Assembly: GCA_010093485.1 (NCBI GenBank)
Contig: MU001492.1
Span: 460,228-524,227, forward strand
Origin: Karstenula rhodostoma CBS 690.94
Taxonomy: Eukaryota; Ascomycota; Dothideomycetes; Pleosporales; Didymosphaeriaceae
Direction of reading: 5' to 3'
DNA length: 64,000 bases
This document shows, piece after piece, positions 22,151-32,645 of this stretch. The translations under genes were made by a program, and so were the position numbers. The number at the start of each line of letters is the position of its first letter. Within the stretch, counting starts at the first letter, position 1. The notes beneath the pieces were generated by a model. It worked only from the letters and a program-made list of their open reading frames with translations. It was not told the DNA's origin and ran no database searches.

Positions 22151-22558
22151 GACTGCGGCATGCTCTCCCGGGCTCTGGATTGAGCAGTTAGTTTGAGTTC
22201 TGCAGAATAATAGAGTCGAGAACGAGTGCGCGACTCGGCGTTGGCAAGTTTGATCGGAGGTGAGGGTGAGCGGGGTGGGCGGTTGAACCTGATTGGTCGG
22301 TCGCGCCTTCTGGAAACCAACTGATCTACGCTCCTTCCTAAACACTAAACACCGACCCTGCGTTGGGGCGGTGTCTCTTTACCATTCACTGACGCGCGTT
22401 GATCACACCTAGCCGCCTGTCTTCACCGCCCTATCCTATCTCGCGCTACGTGAGCGGTTTGCCGTGGAAGACAACTGCAAACAAATGTCCAAATTCGATC
22501 CTTCTTCTCGCTACACACACCTTCGCGTCTCTGGCTCGGCGCACGCAGCAATAACCTC
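22151..22558. promoter_or_regulatory. divergent promoter region
   Basis: 408 bases between two genes transcribed away from each other, presumably holding both promoters. No specific site was recognised. Confidence 0.4.
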
Positions 22559-23827
22559 ATGGCACCTGCTGACAAGCAAGCTGGCGCAACTCGATATGAC
22601 CTACAACCACTCGAAGATGCCTTGAAAGCTCGTGGGCTGGAAGGGATTTTTACGCGCGACTTCATGGTAAAGCTTTCCGAAGATACAGCAAAGCTACGAT
22701 CAGGAGAGCTGTCTCTGGCTGCAATCAAGCACGAAAACACTGCTCCAGCCTGGCTCCGCAACACTCTCACCAGCGAAGTGAACCCTCCCAATCCCGGCCT
22801 ACGCACATACTCTGGCCACTGGTACAACAGCTACCTCCGCATTGCAGCTTACGGCTATGGCAAGGGTCCGGATCTTCTCATCGAGGCCCGTCATAAAGAC
22901 GGACTGGTCGGTCCTCCAGATCATGAATTTGATCCGTCCAAAACATGCTCGCCTGTGCAGTTGACTTCGCATGCGCCACATCAAGACGACCAGTTGATGC
23001 AGAAGCAACAGAATTGGGCTGCTTGCAACGAGTTGTGGGGTGCCAGTAAGACACGTACGCTCTTACAGCTGCAGATTATTCAGCAATACCTGCAGTCTGG
23101 CGCACCGCGCATAGACAAGCTTGTGTGCATGGGTCTAGGAAGCTTGTCGCGCCAGACCGGTAGTTTGAATGGGCTGGACGCCTGGTTCCGTCCTTACTCG
23201 CAGCACATCGTCGCGTTAACCATTGCCAAGGCTCTTGACGACCTGTACGACCAGCGCTACGAACGCTATGGAGAAAGTGAATCAAAGGTTCGCGTACTTG
23301 CACAGGATCCCGGATATTCCGACTCTGACAAACAAGTCCTTGCGGAGAACGGCATTACTGTGCTCGAAGATCCAAACGGACTCATTGCTATTGACGAGAA
23401 GACCTTCGTCATGAGTGCCTTCCCGTCTTTTCCTCTGTACGAGATCGTTGCCGATATGCTACCCGGCAGTGGACCAGCAGCCATCTTCGACGCTTCGCTG
23501 CCTACTAGTGTGACCGATGCCCACGTCAGCTCTGCGATGCGATACAATGAGTTTGCAGCACCTCGCGTGAAGAAGATGCTCCAGGACTGGCGGACCCACG
23601 AACTCAGATGGGACGAAGAAGAACTTTTGGACATAAATCAGAAACTCAAAATGGCCGTGGACTGGCTTCCCCGGATGCGATTGTTTCTTCACCACGACAA
23701 CAATCCAAAAAGTGCTGATGAGGCAATAAGCAACGATATTCTGCGGAGACAAACCACTGTCGACGAAATGTTACCCAGTGGGGTTCAATGGCTACGCCAG
23801 CGCATTCTACGACTCATAAACCCGTGA
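22559..23827 (+). CDS. SRR1-like domain protein
   Basis: A 422-aa single-exon protein. Residues about 180-310 match the SRR1-like domain: KLVCMGLGSLS, QHIVALTIAKAL, VRVLAQDPGYSDSDKQVL, NGITVLEDPNGLIAID and TFVMSAFPSFPLYEIVAD. The domain is named from Arabidopsis SRR1 (phytochrome signalling and clock); fungal versions are abundant and mostly uncharacterised, and yeast Ber1 is a relative. The C-terminal 100 residues are helical. No transit peptide or membrane span. Start ATG 22559. Confidence 0.85.
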   Translation: MAPADKQAGATRYDLQPLEDALKARGLEGIFTRDFMVKLSEDTAKLRSGELSLAAIKHENTAPAWLRNTLTSEVNPPNPGLRTYSGHWYNSYLRIAAYGYGKGPDLLIEARHKDGLVGPPDHEFDPSKTCSPVQLTSHAPHQDDQLMQKQQNWAACNELWGASKTRTLLQLQIIQQYLQSGAPRIDKLVCMGLGSLSRQTGSLNGLDAWFRPYSQHIVALTIAKALDDLYDQRYERYGESESKVRVLAQDPGYSDSDKQVLAENGITVLEDPNGLIAIDEKTFVMSAFPSFPLYEIVADMLPGSGPAAIFDASLPTSVTDAHVSSAMRYNEFAAPRVKKMLQDWRTHELRWDEEELLDINQKLKMAVDWLPRMRLFLHHDNNPKSADEAISNDILRRQTTVDEMLPSGVQWLRQRILRLINP

Positions 23828-23851
23828 CTTACTCAACGGCCGTACTTAGCC

Positions 23852-25354
23852 TTAGCGCTCAATAAATACAACATTGTCCTCTGACGAAGAACTGCTGACA
23901 AAACCACCTCCATCCCATTTCCCATAATCCTCCTGGATACCCTCGCTTTTCATATCCTTCGCCTGGGGCTTCTCCGGAATAGGAACGCCATCCATAATGT
24001 ACTCCAATTCTTCCTTCGAAAACGGCGCAAAATGCCTCGTCTTGTTTTTTCCTCTGGCAACGCTGATCGCCTTGAGCATTTCTTCCTCGTTGGACTTTCT
24101 AAGTTGGTCTGTTGGGGCATCAACCAACTTCCCCACCTCAATCTCTCCACCTACCACAGCGCGCAGCACGTCCAAATCCACCAGTTCCTCTCCCGAGTCT
24201 TCCTCTTCCTCCTGCTCCATCTCTTCGCCGACCTCCTCCCCCGCCCACGCACGCTGCTGCCTCCGCCGCTGCGCAAGCTCATCCCTCCTCTCACACTTTC
24301 CCCTCAGCCACCGCACATCCCGCCTCTCAAGCGGCGTCAGCCCAATCTTCCCATACTCCTCCCCCTCCACCGCCACACCCCTTTCCCTGTCAAACTGCTC
24401 CGCCCTCCGAAACGCCACAGCCGCCTCATCCCAATACCTCCTCCCCGCATCCGCCTGCCCCTTCCAATACCACGTCCGCGCCTGCAGTCCATCGATCCCC
24501 AGCGCCTTCGCCATCTGCCCCGCCTTCTCCGCCGCGCGGCCAGCCTTCGAGTACGCCTTATACCACTCCTGCCCCATGCGTCCCGGCTCGTCGTCTGCGT
24601 CTCTCCGCCGCGTAGAGGTCCTCCACTCGGTCTGCTCGAGCGTCCACGCCGCGCGCACCAGCACCGCGCACCGCAGCAGCAGCGTCCGCACCTGCAGGAG
24701 TCGCAGGCGCACCTGCAGCTCGTCTCGGTCGCGCAGGTACACGGCGATGCTCTCGAAGGGTATCTCCGGGAAGGCTTCGTCGGTGCGCACGCTGACCTCG
24801 CCAGAGTGCGTGCTGCTTCCGTGGGAGGGGAGGCTGGAGTGCGACGCGGAAGACGGCGGCGTGGGGTCGAGGTGGTGTCTATATTCGGGGTTTTGCTGGA
24901 GGAAGGGGTCGATCGCGTAGGCGAAGGGCGTGGTGTGCAAGGGCAGGATGGTAGACTGGGCCCGCAGGAGGTGGAGGGATGCTTGCTGCGGGAGCTGGAG
25001 CTGCGGCGACGCTTCTCCTGGATCACCTGCACCCCCGAAGCTCGCCCCATCCACCTCCTCTCGCGCCCTCTCCCACGGCTCCCTCATATGTGGATCCAGA
25101 CCCCCATCACCCTTCCTAACACGCTCGCGCTGTTCCTCTTCCAGCCGCTGTCTCTTCCACGGGTCTTTGTATTCTTCTTTCAGGTCGCGCAGTGGCTTCG
25201 CGGGCTCGGTGGCTGGACTCTGGAGCTGCGGGCGCTCATACTTTTCCGCTATTTCCCTAACGGTGGAGAGCTTGAGGCCGGGGGGTAGCGGGGAGGCTGG
25301 GGTTGGGGGTGGGTGGTTGTCGCCGGAGGTATTGGAAGAGGGTGGACTTTTCAT
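23852..25354 (-). CDS. uncharacterised charged protein with helical middle region
   Basis: Not recognised; 500 aa from ATG 25354 (MKSPPSSNTSG). The frame is open further upstream but without an ATG. The N-terminus is Pro/Ser-rich, then LKLSTVREIAEKYER and a basic/acidic helix (EYKDPWKRQRLEEEQRERVRKG). The middle (about 260-400) is helical with TPR-like spacing (EWYKAYSKAGRAAEKAGQMA, TWYWKGQADAG, EAAVAFRRAEQFD). A long Glu run follows near 410-430 and the tail ends in SSSSSEDNVVFIER. The 3' end is 25 bases from the 3' end of the convergent SRR1-like gene. Confidence 0.6.
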   Translation of the reverse strand: MKSPPSSNTSGDNHPPPTPASPLPPGLKLSTVREIAEKYERPQLQSPATEPAKPLRDLKEEYKDPWKRQRLEEEQRERVRKGDGGLDPHMREPWERAREEVDGASFGGAGDPGEASPQLQLPQQASLHLLRAQSTILPLHTTPFAYAIDPFLQQNPEYRHHLDPTPPSSASHSSLPSHGSSTHSGEVSVRTDEAFPEIPFESIAVYLRDRDELQVRLRLLQVRTLLLRCAVLVRAAWTLEQTEWRTSTRRRDADDEPGRMGQEWYKAYSKAGRAAEKAGQMAKALGIDGLQARTWYWKGQADAGRRYWDEAAVAFRRAEQFDRERGVAVEGEEYGKIGLTPLERRDVRWLRGKCERRDELAQRRRQQRAWAGEEVGEEMEQEEEEDSGEELVDLDVLRAVVGGEIEVGKLVDAPTDQLRKSNEEEMLKAISVARGKNKTRHFAPFSKEELEYIMDGVPIPEKPQAKDMKSEGIQEDYGKWDGGGFVSSSSSEDNVVFIER

Positions 25355-25770
25355 GGTGTGTATAGGAAGAAGGGTTGATTTGTGATCAGAGATGTGAAGA
25401 TGGAGTGCGGTTGTTGCGAGTTGTGAAGATGGCGGTGTTCTTTGTTTACGAGGGCAGCTCAGCACGAGTGAGATAACAAAGACAGACGGAACGGATGTGA
25501 TACAGATGTTTCTCGGCTACAAGACAAAGAGATTAGACCCTCTAAGATGTTCTGTTGCTAGGAATAAGCAACGCCTGACGCCCTGGGTATCCTCCATTCA
25601 CCCTTCGTCCGCGCATGCAGGATGGCTTCGTTACCAACTTCTTAATTCGCCCCACATGACATCGACCTCGGTGTGGCATGCATCCATCGCTGTGGCAAGG
25701 AGAGGCGCTTCGCTTTCGCAGCGTGGAATCGAAACTGCTGGCTTACGCGGCGACGCTTCGACTACGGCAT
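25355..25770. other. intergenic
   Basis: 416 bases between two minus-strand genes. No feature seen apart from the presumed promoter of the gene starting at 25354. Confidence 0.4.
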
Positions 25771-26628
25771 TCAGCACAGCGCAACGTCGAAGAAGAGCAG
25801 CAGCCTCACCTCGCTACGACTGTCGTACAACTGGGATAGAAGACCTTCGGTGACTGTTCGATGCGCTTCGAACCCTGGTCTCCGACCTTGCAGCTCGTCA
25901 TCGCAACAATCTAGCATCTCAGATGCCTCGGCGTATAGAAGATTGTCGTTCATGCAAATGTCGTTGAAAGCCTCGCGTGCCTGCTTCAACATGTGGAGCT
26001 GGTAATAACATATACCTCGCTGGTACTGGATTCTGGGCAGATGCGCGTGCAATTCTTCCAGGCGGTTGCAGAGCTCCATAGCCTCACTGCAGGCGGCGAG
26101 GGCGTCGAAGATCCAGGCTGACTTGCGCATTATGTTGCTCTTCAGCAGCAGGCCCTCCACTCGCGCCTGGGGTGTGAGCGGCCCGCGCAGCAGCTGGTCA
26201 ACTTCCTTGAGTGCGGTGCCGTAGTCGCATTGGGCAGTGAAGTGCTCGACGCGGCGGAAGCAAAAGTTCGGACGCCACGTCACCTCCGCGTGGCTGGACT
26301 CGTATACAGCTGCGGTACCAAGAGAGGTGCCGTCAAGCTGGCCGTCGATGCCATCCATGACGCGGGCCCCGCCACCGCGCATCGATACTTCCGACGACTT
26401 CTGGCGGCGGTGGTTCGCGGCTCGTTCGTTCTCCAGTTCCATTTGCGTTGCCCAGCATATTGCCTGTACCTCTTGCAGACGCGCAGTCTGGTCTTCGAAA
26501 GCTTGCTGGTACGATTCGGCTACTGCTCGCCAGGTATCGCGTTCCTGCTTCAAGGCCAGGGCTGCCGCTGCCACGCCGTCGGCAGTATCGGCTACGGCGG
26601 CCATGAACTCGCTCGTCGGTACTGGCAT
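25771..26628 (-). CDS. uncharacterised coiled-coil and helical-repeat protein
   Basis: Not recognised; 285 aa, one exon, ATG 26628 (MPVPTSEFMAAVADTADG). Residues 25-75 form a likely coiled coil (RDTWRAVAESYQQAFEDQTA). From about 120 on, paired helices with TPR-like spacing (CDYGTALKEVDQLL, AWIFDALAACSEAMELCNRL, IQYQRGICYYQLHMLKQARE, CMNDNLLYAEASEMLDCCDD) suggest a small scaffold. The extreme C-terminus (VRLLLFFDVALC) is hydrophobic. Confidence 0.6.
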   Translation of the reverse strand: MPVPTSEFMAAVADTADGVAAAALALKQERDTWRAVAESYQQAFEDQTARLQEVQAICWATQMELENERAANHRRQKSSEVSMRGGGARVMDGIDGQLDGTSLGTAAVYESSHAEVTWRPNFCFRRVEHFTAQCDYGTALKEVDQLLRGPLTPQARVEGLLLKSNIMRKSAWIFDALAACSEAMELCNRLEELHAHLPRIQYQRGICYYQLHMLKQAREAFNDICMNDNLLYAEASEMLDCCDDELQGRRPGFEAHRTVTEGLLSQLYDSRSEVRLLLFFDVALC

Positions 26629-26781
26629 CGTAGAAATGCGGAACGATGTGTGCTTGGGAATGGGGATGATGGTGTGCGTTGGTTTCGTGAGAGGCGGGCA
26701 TCAAATCCCGAGGTCAGCACAAGAGCCAGGAAGGTAGGCAGGAGCACCGCAGCACCTCGCGGCAACCGCGCCATCGCATCA

Positions 26782-27965
26782 TCATATGTTGAAGCCACCG
26801 TGTTTCGGAGCCTCAACGAATCTCCACAAGCCCGCTTCCCGCGCAGCCTGCGTCACAGATGCCACCTCTTTCAAATCTACAGGGCGATTGATGTCTGCAT
26901 ACCGCACCTTCGCGCCTTCCGCCGCTGGCACACCTCCGGGCTCGACCACCTCAGCGTCTTTGCCTCCCCTTCGCGGCTTCCCAACATGGGCGCGCGGGAA
27001 ATATTGCTCCATAATGTGCACCATCATGTCCTTGGAGACATTCTCAGCGAGCCAGCGCACTATCTCTTTGCCCTCGTCTTCCTTCCCAGGCATCACCAGG
27101 TGCCGCACCAACACGCCCTTCTTCGCAATCCCGTCGCCCGTGAAGCACAGATCTCCGACCTGCGCATGCATAGCCTTGATGCTTTCCATGGCCGTGGCAG
27201 CATAGTTGTCCGCCTTCAGCAGACGCTTGCTTGTCGCATTGCTCCAGACCTTGAAGTCTGGCAGATATATGTCCACTAGTCCATCGAGCAATTCGAGGCT
27301 CTCGAGACTGTCGAACGCTGAAGTGTTGTATACGATTGGTAGACGAAGGCCGAGTTCGCGCGCATGGAGAATTGAGAGAACGACTTGAGGGACGACGTGC
27401 TCTGGCGTGACGAGATTGATATCTGAAGCATGCAAGGTTAGCTCATAGAGCTACTCCAGCCAAACCAGGTCGAAGCACGGCATTACTTACTATGGCATCT
27501 CCCGACTTCCTGCAGCTTCATATACCACTCTGCCAGCTCCTCTGGCGTCAGATCAAACCCATTCCGCTGATGTGCAATATCGTGGTTCTGGCAAAACACG
27601 CATCTCAGATTGCAGCCAGAGAAGAATACACTTCCTGATCCATTATGTCCCTGGAGACAGGGCTCCTCTCCGAAGTGCGGCGCGATGGTGTTCACCTTGA
27701 CCTTCTCCGCCCCGATGAGGCAGACACCCGTCTTCTCATAACGATTGACGCCACAGAGGCGAGGGCAGAGGTTGCATTCTCGAAGATGTGCGTATGCGAG
27801 TGAGCGCTTCTTGGCTGCGTCGATCGAGGAGATGAGGTGGTAGCGGGGGACGTAATCGTCGAGCAACCAAGGGGGCGCTAGATGGAGGGCGCGACGAGGC
27901 TGTGCGCGCAGCGACACTCTGAACACAGGCCTCAGAAAGGGTCGAAATCTGGACGACAGCGCCAT
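26782..27965 (-). CDS. radical SAM protein, PflX-type (pyruvate formate-lyase activase-like)
   Basis: Exons 27491-27965 and 26782-27422 (minus) encode 371 aa. The 68-nt intron (GTAAGT...GAGCTAACC...GCTTCAG) joins GRCH to NINLVTPEHVV, a junction conserved in the family. The radical SAM cluster motif is GCNLRCVFCQN (CX3CX2C, about residue 118), preceded by an N-terminal Cys motif CNLCPRLCGVNR...GVC typical of PflX/COG1313 proteins. Later parts include YLPDFKVWSN, VRHLVMPG and MEQYFPRAHVG. The first 35 residues (MALSSRFRPFLRPVFRVSLR, then more Arg) are basic without acids, like a mitochondrial presequence. The frame is open above ATG 27965 without another ATG. The family is widespread but its substrate is unknown; no glycyl-radical enzyme is visible in this window. 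Confidence 0.85.
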
Positions 27966-29184
27966 GCTGAACAGTTCGTTGCCGGCATTATCGCGATACA
28001 ACAGATTATGGTGTTTGAGTAGACATGCATTGGCTATGACGCAAGTGCCGAGGCTCGGAAACCTTTCCGCTTTGGTTCCGGTTGCGCCATTCTTCTGCTG
28101 ACCGTTGCTTCATTATTGACTGGACAAGAGTACCGACCGAGCAACACTCACTAAGGCGAAGTGCTCACTCCCAATCAGCCCTACGTTCCATCAGGTCACC
28201 TCATTGCATTGTGAGCCTCAGCCATCCAATCCACACTATCCGCTCGCAGACTCTTCTACAAACACATCTAAGCGTAATTATCTAGGCAATAATTGAAGCC
28301 GGCAAGCATATCAGTTCCACTTCTATGATGAAACATGACGGTTTGTTTACATTCCGCGCCCTTGCGTTAGCATACCACCATGCAATCCCAGGGCACATTG
28401 CGACCATGCTTTGACAGACTCCACACACCAATCAGCAGTGTGGAGGTTGTACTCGACAACTGATGTCCAGAAGCCACCGGACTCACGGTTCCTGGAAAAA
28501 CGTATGCAATCCTTTTCACACCGCTAATCGGCCTCTCCAACCAAACGTCGCATCACATTGTCCCAAATCACCATATCGGACTACTCTTGGGTGACTGAGG
28601 CGTCGTTCGTGGAGACTACTGATGGGCTGAAGAGGTTTTTCCAATACAGGTGCAGGTACCCATCGAGATGTCACACATAACACAATGCCCAACATGACCG
28701 CTACATGCGGGGCCAAGCCACGTTATTGACAGCCCTGGGCTTCATTTGGCCAACTATATCGTCAGCCACTCGAGCTACCCTGTTTCAGAGTTCTGATGGT
28801 ATCACAAATCGTCGGTGGCGCTCCACACCTTCATCCGCTTGAATATACTATTAGATGAAGCAGTAACCATTGTCAGCCTACTAAGTTTACTATATCCAAA
28901 CTCGCTGATGACCAGATCCCTTAGAGCGAACGGTTCCTTGTTATCAGCATTGCACAAGATGCCTTGTACACCTCGCAGGTGCTACACTCTACTATTGCTA
29001 AGGCGTCGTTTCCGTCACAGTGCCCATATGAGGAAGTGACGATGAATGTCACCTTTTGAAGGACACGCAGTTGCCATCGGGTATAAAAAGGCGCGTCCTT
29101 CGCACATCAGAAACACGACACTTTCCGTCAAGGCTCCCAGCCCTTTCTTGAACATCGCAGAGACTACAGAGCATACAATCCACC
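27966..29184. other. divergent intergenic region
   Basis: 1.2 kb between divergently transcribed genes. No coding region was supported. GGGTATAAAAAGG at about 29078 lies 100 bases before the start of the secreted-protein gene and is a good TATA box for it. Confidence 0.5.
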
Positions 29185-29857
29185 ATGCGCGCAGCTTTCT
29201 TCCCAGGCCTCTTCGGGCTCACTGCCCTCGCAGAGACGGTCGTCCACGACTTCCCTCACCTTGTCATTCCGCTCGATTCCACCGCGCCCGACAAAGCGTA
29301 CAACACGCAAGAGACGTTCACCATCTCAAACCTTGTTTGTGCCCCCCAATCCTCTCTGACCACTTGTCAGCACTAAACGGAGGGTAGAACTGGACTGCGG
29401 CCAACTGGGACGTGCCGTCCAACGGGGCAATCTACTGCAAGATTGGCTTCACCATTAACACGGACCCCCAACGCGGCGCTCCCTGGAATATCTGGGGTGT
29501 GGACGACAACGAGCCATATCTAATCAACGTCGCCGAGCTGCCAAACGACTCGATCAGTACGTCGATTCCTCTTCCCCACCGCATCACCGGTACCCACTAT
29601 ACTAACACATACGTCCCACAGAGAAGAACACGACATATGCCAACCAGCCCAAACCCCTCGACAACGTCGCCACGCTCGCCGTCTACAAGTCCGGCTACAC
29701 CAACTTCACATGGTCGCGGCCGCTCGTTTGCCAGAAGGGGCAGGTCGCGTCGTTCCTGCTGCAGCCCGCGGAGCCGCAGAGGCAGTGGGACAGCGGGCTG
29801 TCGTGGTATGAATTGGACTACCCACACGGCATCACGTACGATATGTATGTTCCGTGA
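29185..29857 (+). CDS. small secreted protein, But2 C-terminal-like domain
   Basis: Exons 29185-29334, 29388-29556 and 29622-29857 encode 184 aa. Intron 1 (53 nt) uses GTTTGT and CACTAAACGGAGGGTAG and joins TISNL to NWTAANWDV; intron 2 (65 nt, GTACGT...CCCACAG) joins PNDSI to KKNTTYAN. A short signal peptide (MRAAFFPGLFGLTALAETVV) is followed at once by HDFPHLVIPLDSTAPDKAYN, which resembles the opening of But2-type C-terminal domains found in many small fungal secreted proteins. Two cysteines (IYCKIGF, PLVCQKGQ) may form one disulphide. N-glycosylation sequons are present. Function unknown; such proteins turn up among cell-wall and effector candidates. The domain name is a moderate-confidence call. 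Confidence 0.7.
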
Positions 29858-30501
29858 GGCGGGGATACCGTTGCAGAAGCCCTGCACGGTGGGTTCGTGG
29901 GTTGATCAGGACGCTCGTTGAAGTGCTGTTGCATGTTTTTTCCGAGACTCGTCGGGGAGCAGATGTCATTCTTTCAGTGGTGTTAGCATAACGAGACTCT
30001 TTCTGTCCACCTAGAATATGCGCTTCTGTGGACCCGCCATGTGATGAACGAAGGTCATGCCAGAGAATCTGTACTCGGCATCAGACAACATGTGAAGAGT
30101 AAAGCTGCGGTCCTCGTGATTTTCCTGCTTTGAAATGGTACGAAAATCCTGCTCAAGGCCCGACCGACCCATCTTCTCGTCCGTTTCCACAACGTACACA
30201 ACGGTGCTTACGAGACCGAGTAGCGTGGGGATGTTTCCTCACGAACGGTCCGAACAGATGGGTTGTGATTGGGTCTTTTTTCGCGCTAGGAAAGGTTACC
30301 CAAACGGGAAATCATCTCTAGCCTCGTGCTCGTCGCGAATGTGGTCAGCATCCAGGGAGCAGGTAGGCACTTCATTTGTAATGACTAGACGTGTATAAAG
30401 GAGGGTCGAGTTCGCGAGAAGGGTGCGTTTTAGCAGGACTAGACATCCAAGCCTTCCACCTCGCCGTACATTCGAGGGTTTGCGCAACACGTGACAGCAT
30501 C
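29858..30501. other. intergenic
   Basis: About 640 bases between two plus-strand genes; short frames only. It should contain the promoter of the dehydrogenase gene (GTATAAAGG at about 30391). Confidence 0.4.
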
Positions 30502-31736
30502 ATGGCGACGCACTCGGCCGTCGTGACGGTGGGCATCAAGAAACCGCTCCAAGTCCACCAAGTGCCCACGGTGACGCCGCAAGGCGATGAGGTGCGCGTG
30601 CGCGTCGAGTGGACGGCGTCGACGCCGTTGGATCTGCATCAGAACGATGGGGGGTTGCTTGTACGTGTCGTCTGCCTTTCCCTCGTTTCCATCTCGCATA
30701 ACATATCGTCTGGGCCTTTCTAACACGGCGACACCCAGGTAACGCACCCGCAACGCCTCGGCGACGGCATCGCAGGCACAGTCGTCGAGGTCGGCCCCAA
30801 CGCCACCAGACTGCGCGTCGGCGACAGCGTGTTCGGCTTCACGTGGCGGAGCGCGCAGGAGAAGGCGCACCAGGAGTTCTGCACAACGAACGAGTGGTTG
30901 CTCGCGAGGGTCCCTGAGGGGTTTACGCTGCAGGAGGCAGTCACGCTGCCGAATAACCTCGTCACGGTGTTTCATGCCTTCACGGCGGATCTGGACATTG
31001 CGACGCCATGGCCGAAGGGGGAGGGGTATGTGCCTGAGGGGGCGGGGAGGGCGGTGCTGGTGTGGGGCGGGGCGAGCAGCGTGGGGTTGTATGCGGTGCA
31101 GGTGCTGCGGTATTATGGGTGTGAGTTAGCAGTTACCTTGACGTTCTGCGGATGCTGGGTTGGTTTGTTTCCGGGCTGATGCTGATGCTACACCCAGACA
31201 CGAACATCATGGCCGTAGCGTCCGCAAAGCACCACCCCAAGCTGAAGTCTCTGGGCGCAACACACACCTTCGACTACCACGACGCGGCCGTCGTGTCGCA
31301 GATCCTCGCCGCCAGCGCCAACGCAGGCATCCCCAAGATCCTGGACTGCATCGGCAGCGCAAAGGGCAGCGTCGCGCCCGTCGCGCAGATTGCGAAGGCG
31401 GGCGCCAAAGTCGCTGTCCTCCTGCCTGTCGTCGTGCGCGATTCAAGCGAGACCGAGGACCCGGTGTATGAGATGGATGTGCGGAAGGTGGCGGCGTGGG
31501 GCGAGGGCGTGCAGGTGGCGGGCGTGCGGACGCATTTTTATCTGCAGAATGAGTTTTTCAAAGAGCATTTGCAGCCGGATGTCATGTATGCGATGTTGAA
31601 GGAGGGGATTGTGGAGCCGAATCCGCAGAGGATTGTTGAGGGGGGGACGTTGTTGGAAAGGGCGCAGAAAGCGATGGATGCGTTGAGGAGGAAGGAGGCG
31701 AGTGGGGAGCGGTTGGTGTGGAGGGTGGCTGATTAG
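30502..31736 (+). CDS. zinc-less medium-chain dehydrogenase/reductase (enoyl reductase-like)
   Basis: NAD(P)H-dependent oxidoreductase of the MDR superfamily. Exons 30502-30660, 30739-31120 and 31198-31736 encode 359 aa; introns are 78 nt (GTACGT...ACCCAG) and 77 nt (GTGAGT...ACCCAG). The N-terminal GroES-like domain shows EVRVRVEWTASTPLDLHQND and DGIAGTVVEVGPN; the Rossmann domain has VLVWGGASSVGLYAVQVLR (dinucleotide loop) and LDCIGS. Catalytic zinc ligands of alcohol dehydrogenases are not evident, so it groups with quinone oxidoreductases and the trans-acting enoyl reductases of fungal polyketide pathways. No polyketide synthase is nearby. Substrate unknown. Confidence 0.88.
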
Positions 31737-32134
31737 GTGGGAGCGCTGGGAAGCAGTGTTTGTTGCAATTCAGATCTTTCAAGTCAGTGCATTAGAGCTG
31801 GGGATTCTCCTTTGGAACCGAAGACGTGGTAATCTTGACGGCGTGGGCTAATGGGGGAGGAGATTGCTGTGAGGTTGGCTTAATCTTCTTGCACTGGGGA
31901 CGGAACGTGGTGGGGAATCGAAGTTGGATTTGAGAGCCTCGGCTTTTCAGTTCAGCGTAGTTTCATCTTATCATCGAGTCTCGATGCATGTTTCAATCGG
32001 TTCTTGCCGTTCCGTTTCTTGCAAGGTGTGCTTTGATTCGGCGACAGGGTATATCCTGGTGAACCACGCACAGCGAGCGCAACGGTGAATAACACGAGTT
32101 GTCGATGCATGAGGGTGGTTATTTTATGCATATA
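31737..32134. other. intergenic
   Basis: About 400 bases downstream of the dehydrogenase gene. No feature was seen before the MITE. Confidence 0.4.
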
Positions 32135-32354
32135 CTGTGGTTGCAAGGGTAAGTAGGGGCAGTAGAGACTTCTTAGCCTAAACCCTAAAGCTCTATAGGT
32201 TAGCCCCCCTATTATAATAAAAGTAATAAAAGCTCTATAATAGGCCTAGCAAATCTACTTTAGGGCTTAATACTATTTATTAGTAAGCGTTAGTTAATTT
32301 TACTTATCCCTACTCTAGCGGACCTACTGCCCCTACTTACCCTTGCAACTACAG
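32135..32354. mobile_element. MITE, 220 bp, TA-flanked, 31-bp terminal inverted repeats
   Basis: Left arm 32135-32165 starts CTGTGGTTGCAAGGGTAAGT and right arm 32324-32354 is its inverted copy with one mismatch. TA flanks both ends (32133-32134, 32355-32356). The centre is AT-rich with no coding capacity. The layout suggests a Tc1/mariner-type non-autonomous element, of a different family from the one at 19921. Confidence 0.85.
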
Positions 32355-32645
32355 TATAGAATACGATGGCTGCTTGTCGTCGGACGATGAAGGAGCGCTT
32401 CGCTGGACGAGGCTGCACCAGCGGGAACGACGGTCGCTTGGCGCCCCTGTCAAATTCTCGTCCCGTCGGTCTCCACCTTCTCTCCATCTCCACCCAACGG
32501 AGTCTCCTGAGTCCTCGCAGCGCAGTCCTCTGCCGTTGCCGAGCGTCGTCGACGCATGTCGCACTCCTGTTATATGTCCTGTAATATAGCTAGCCGCTTC
32601 CGTGGGTCGCCATGTCCAAACGAGCCGAAAGCGATATTTCCGGAC

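Noticed and set aside
24032..25288. 418-codon plus-strand frame
   Set aside because: Pro/Leu/Arg-rich shadow of the charged minus-strand gene.
26230..27279. 349-codon plus-strand frame
   Set aside because: It spans two minus-strand genes and their gap and reads as their shadow.
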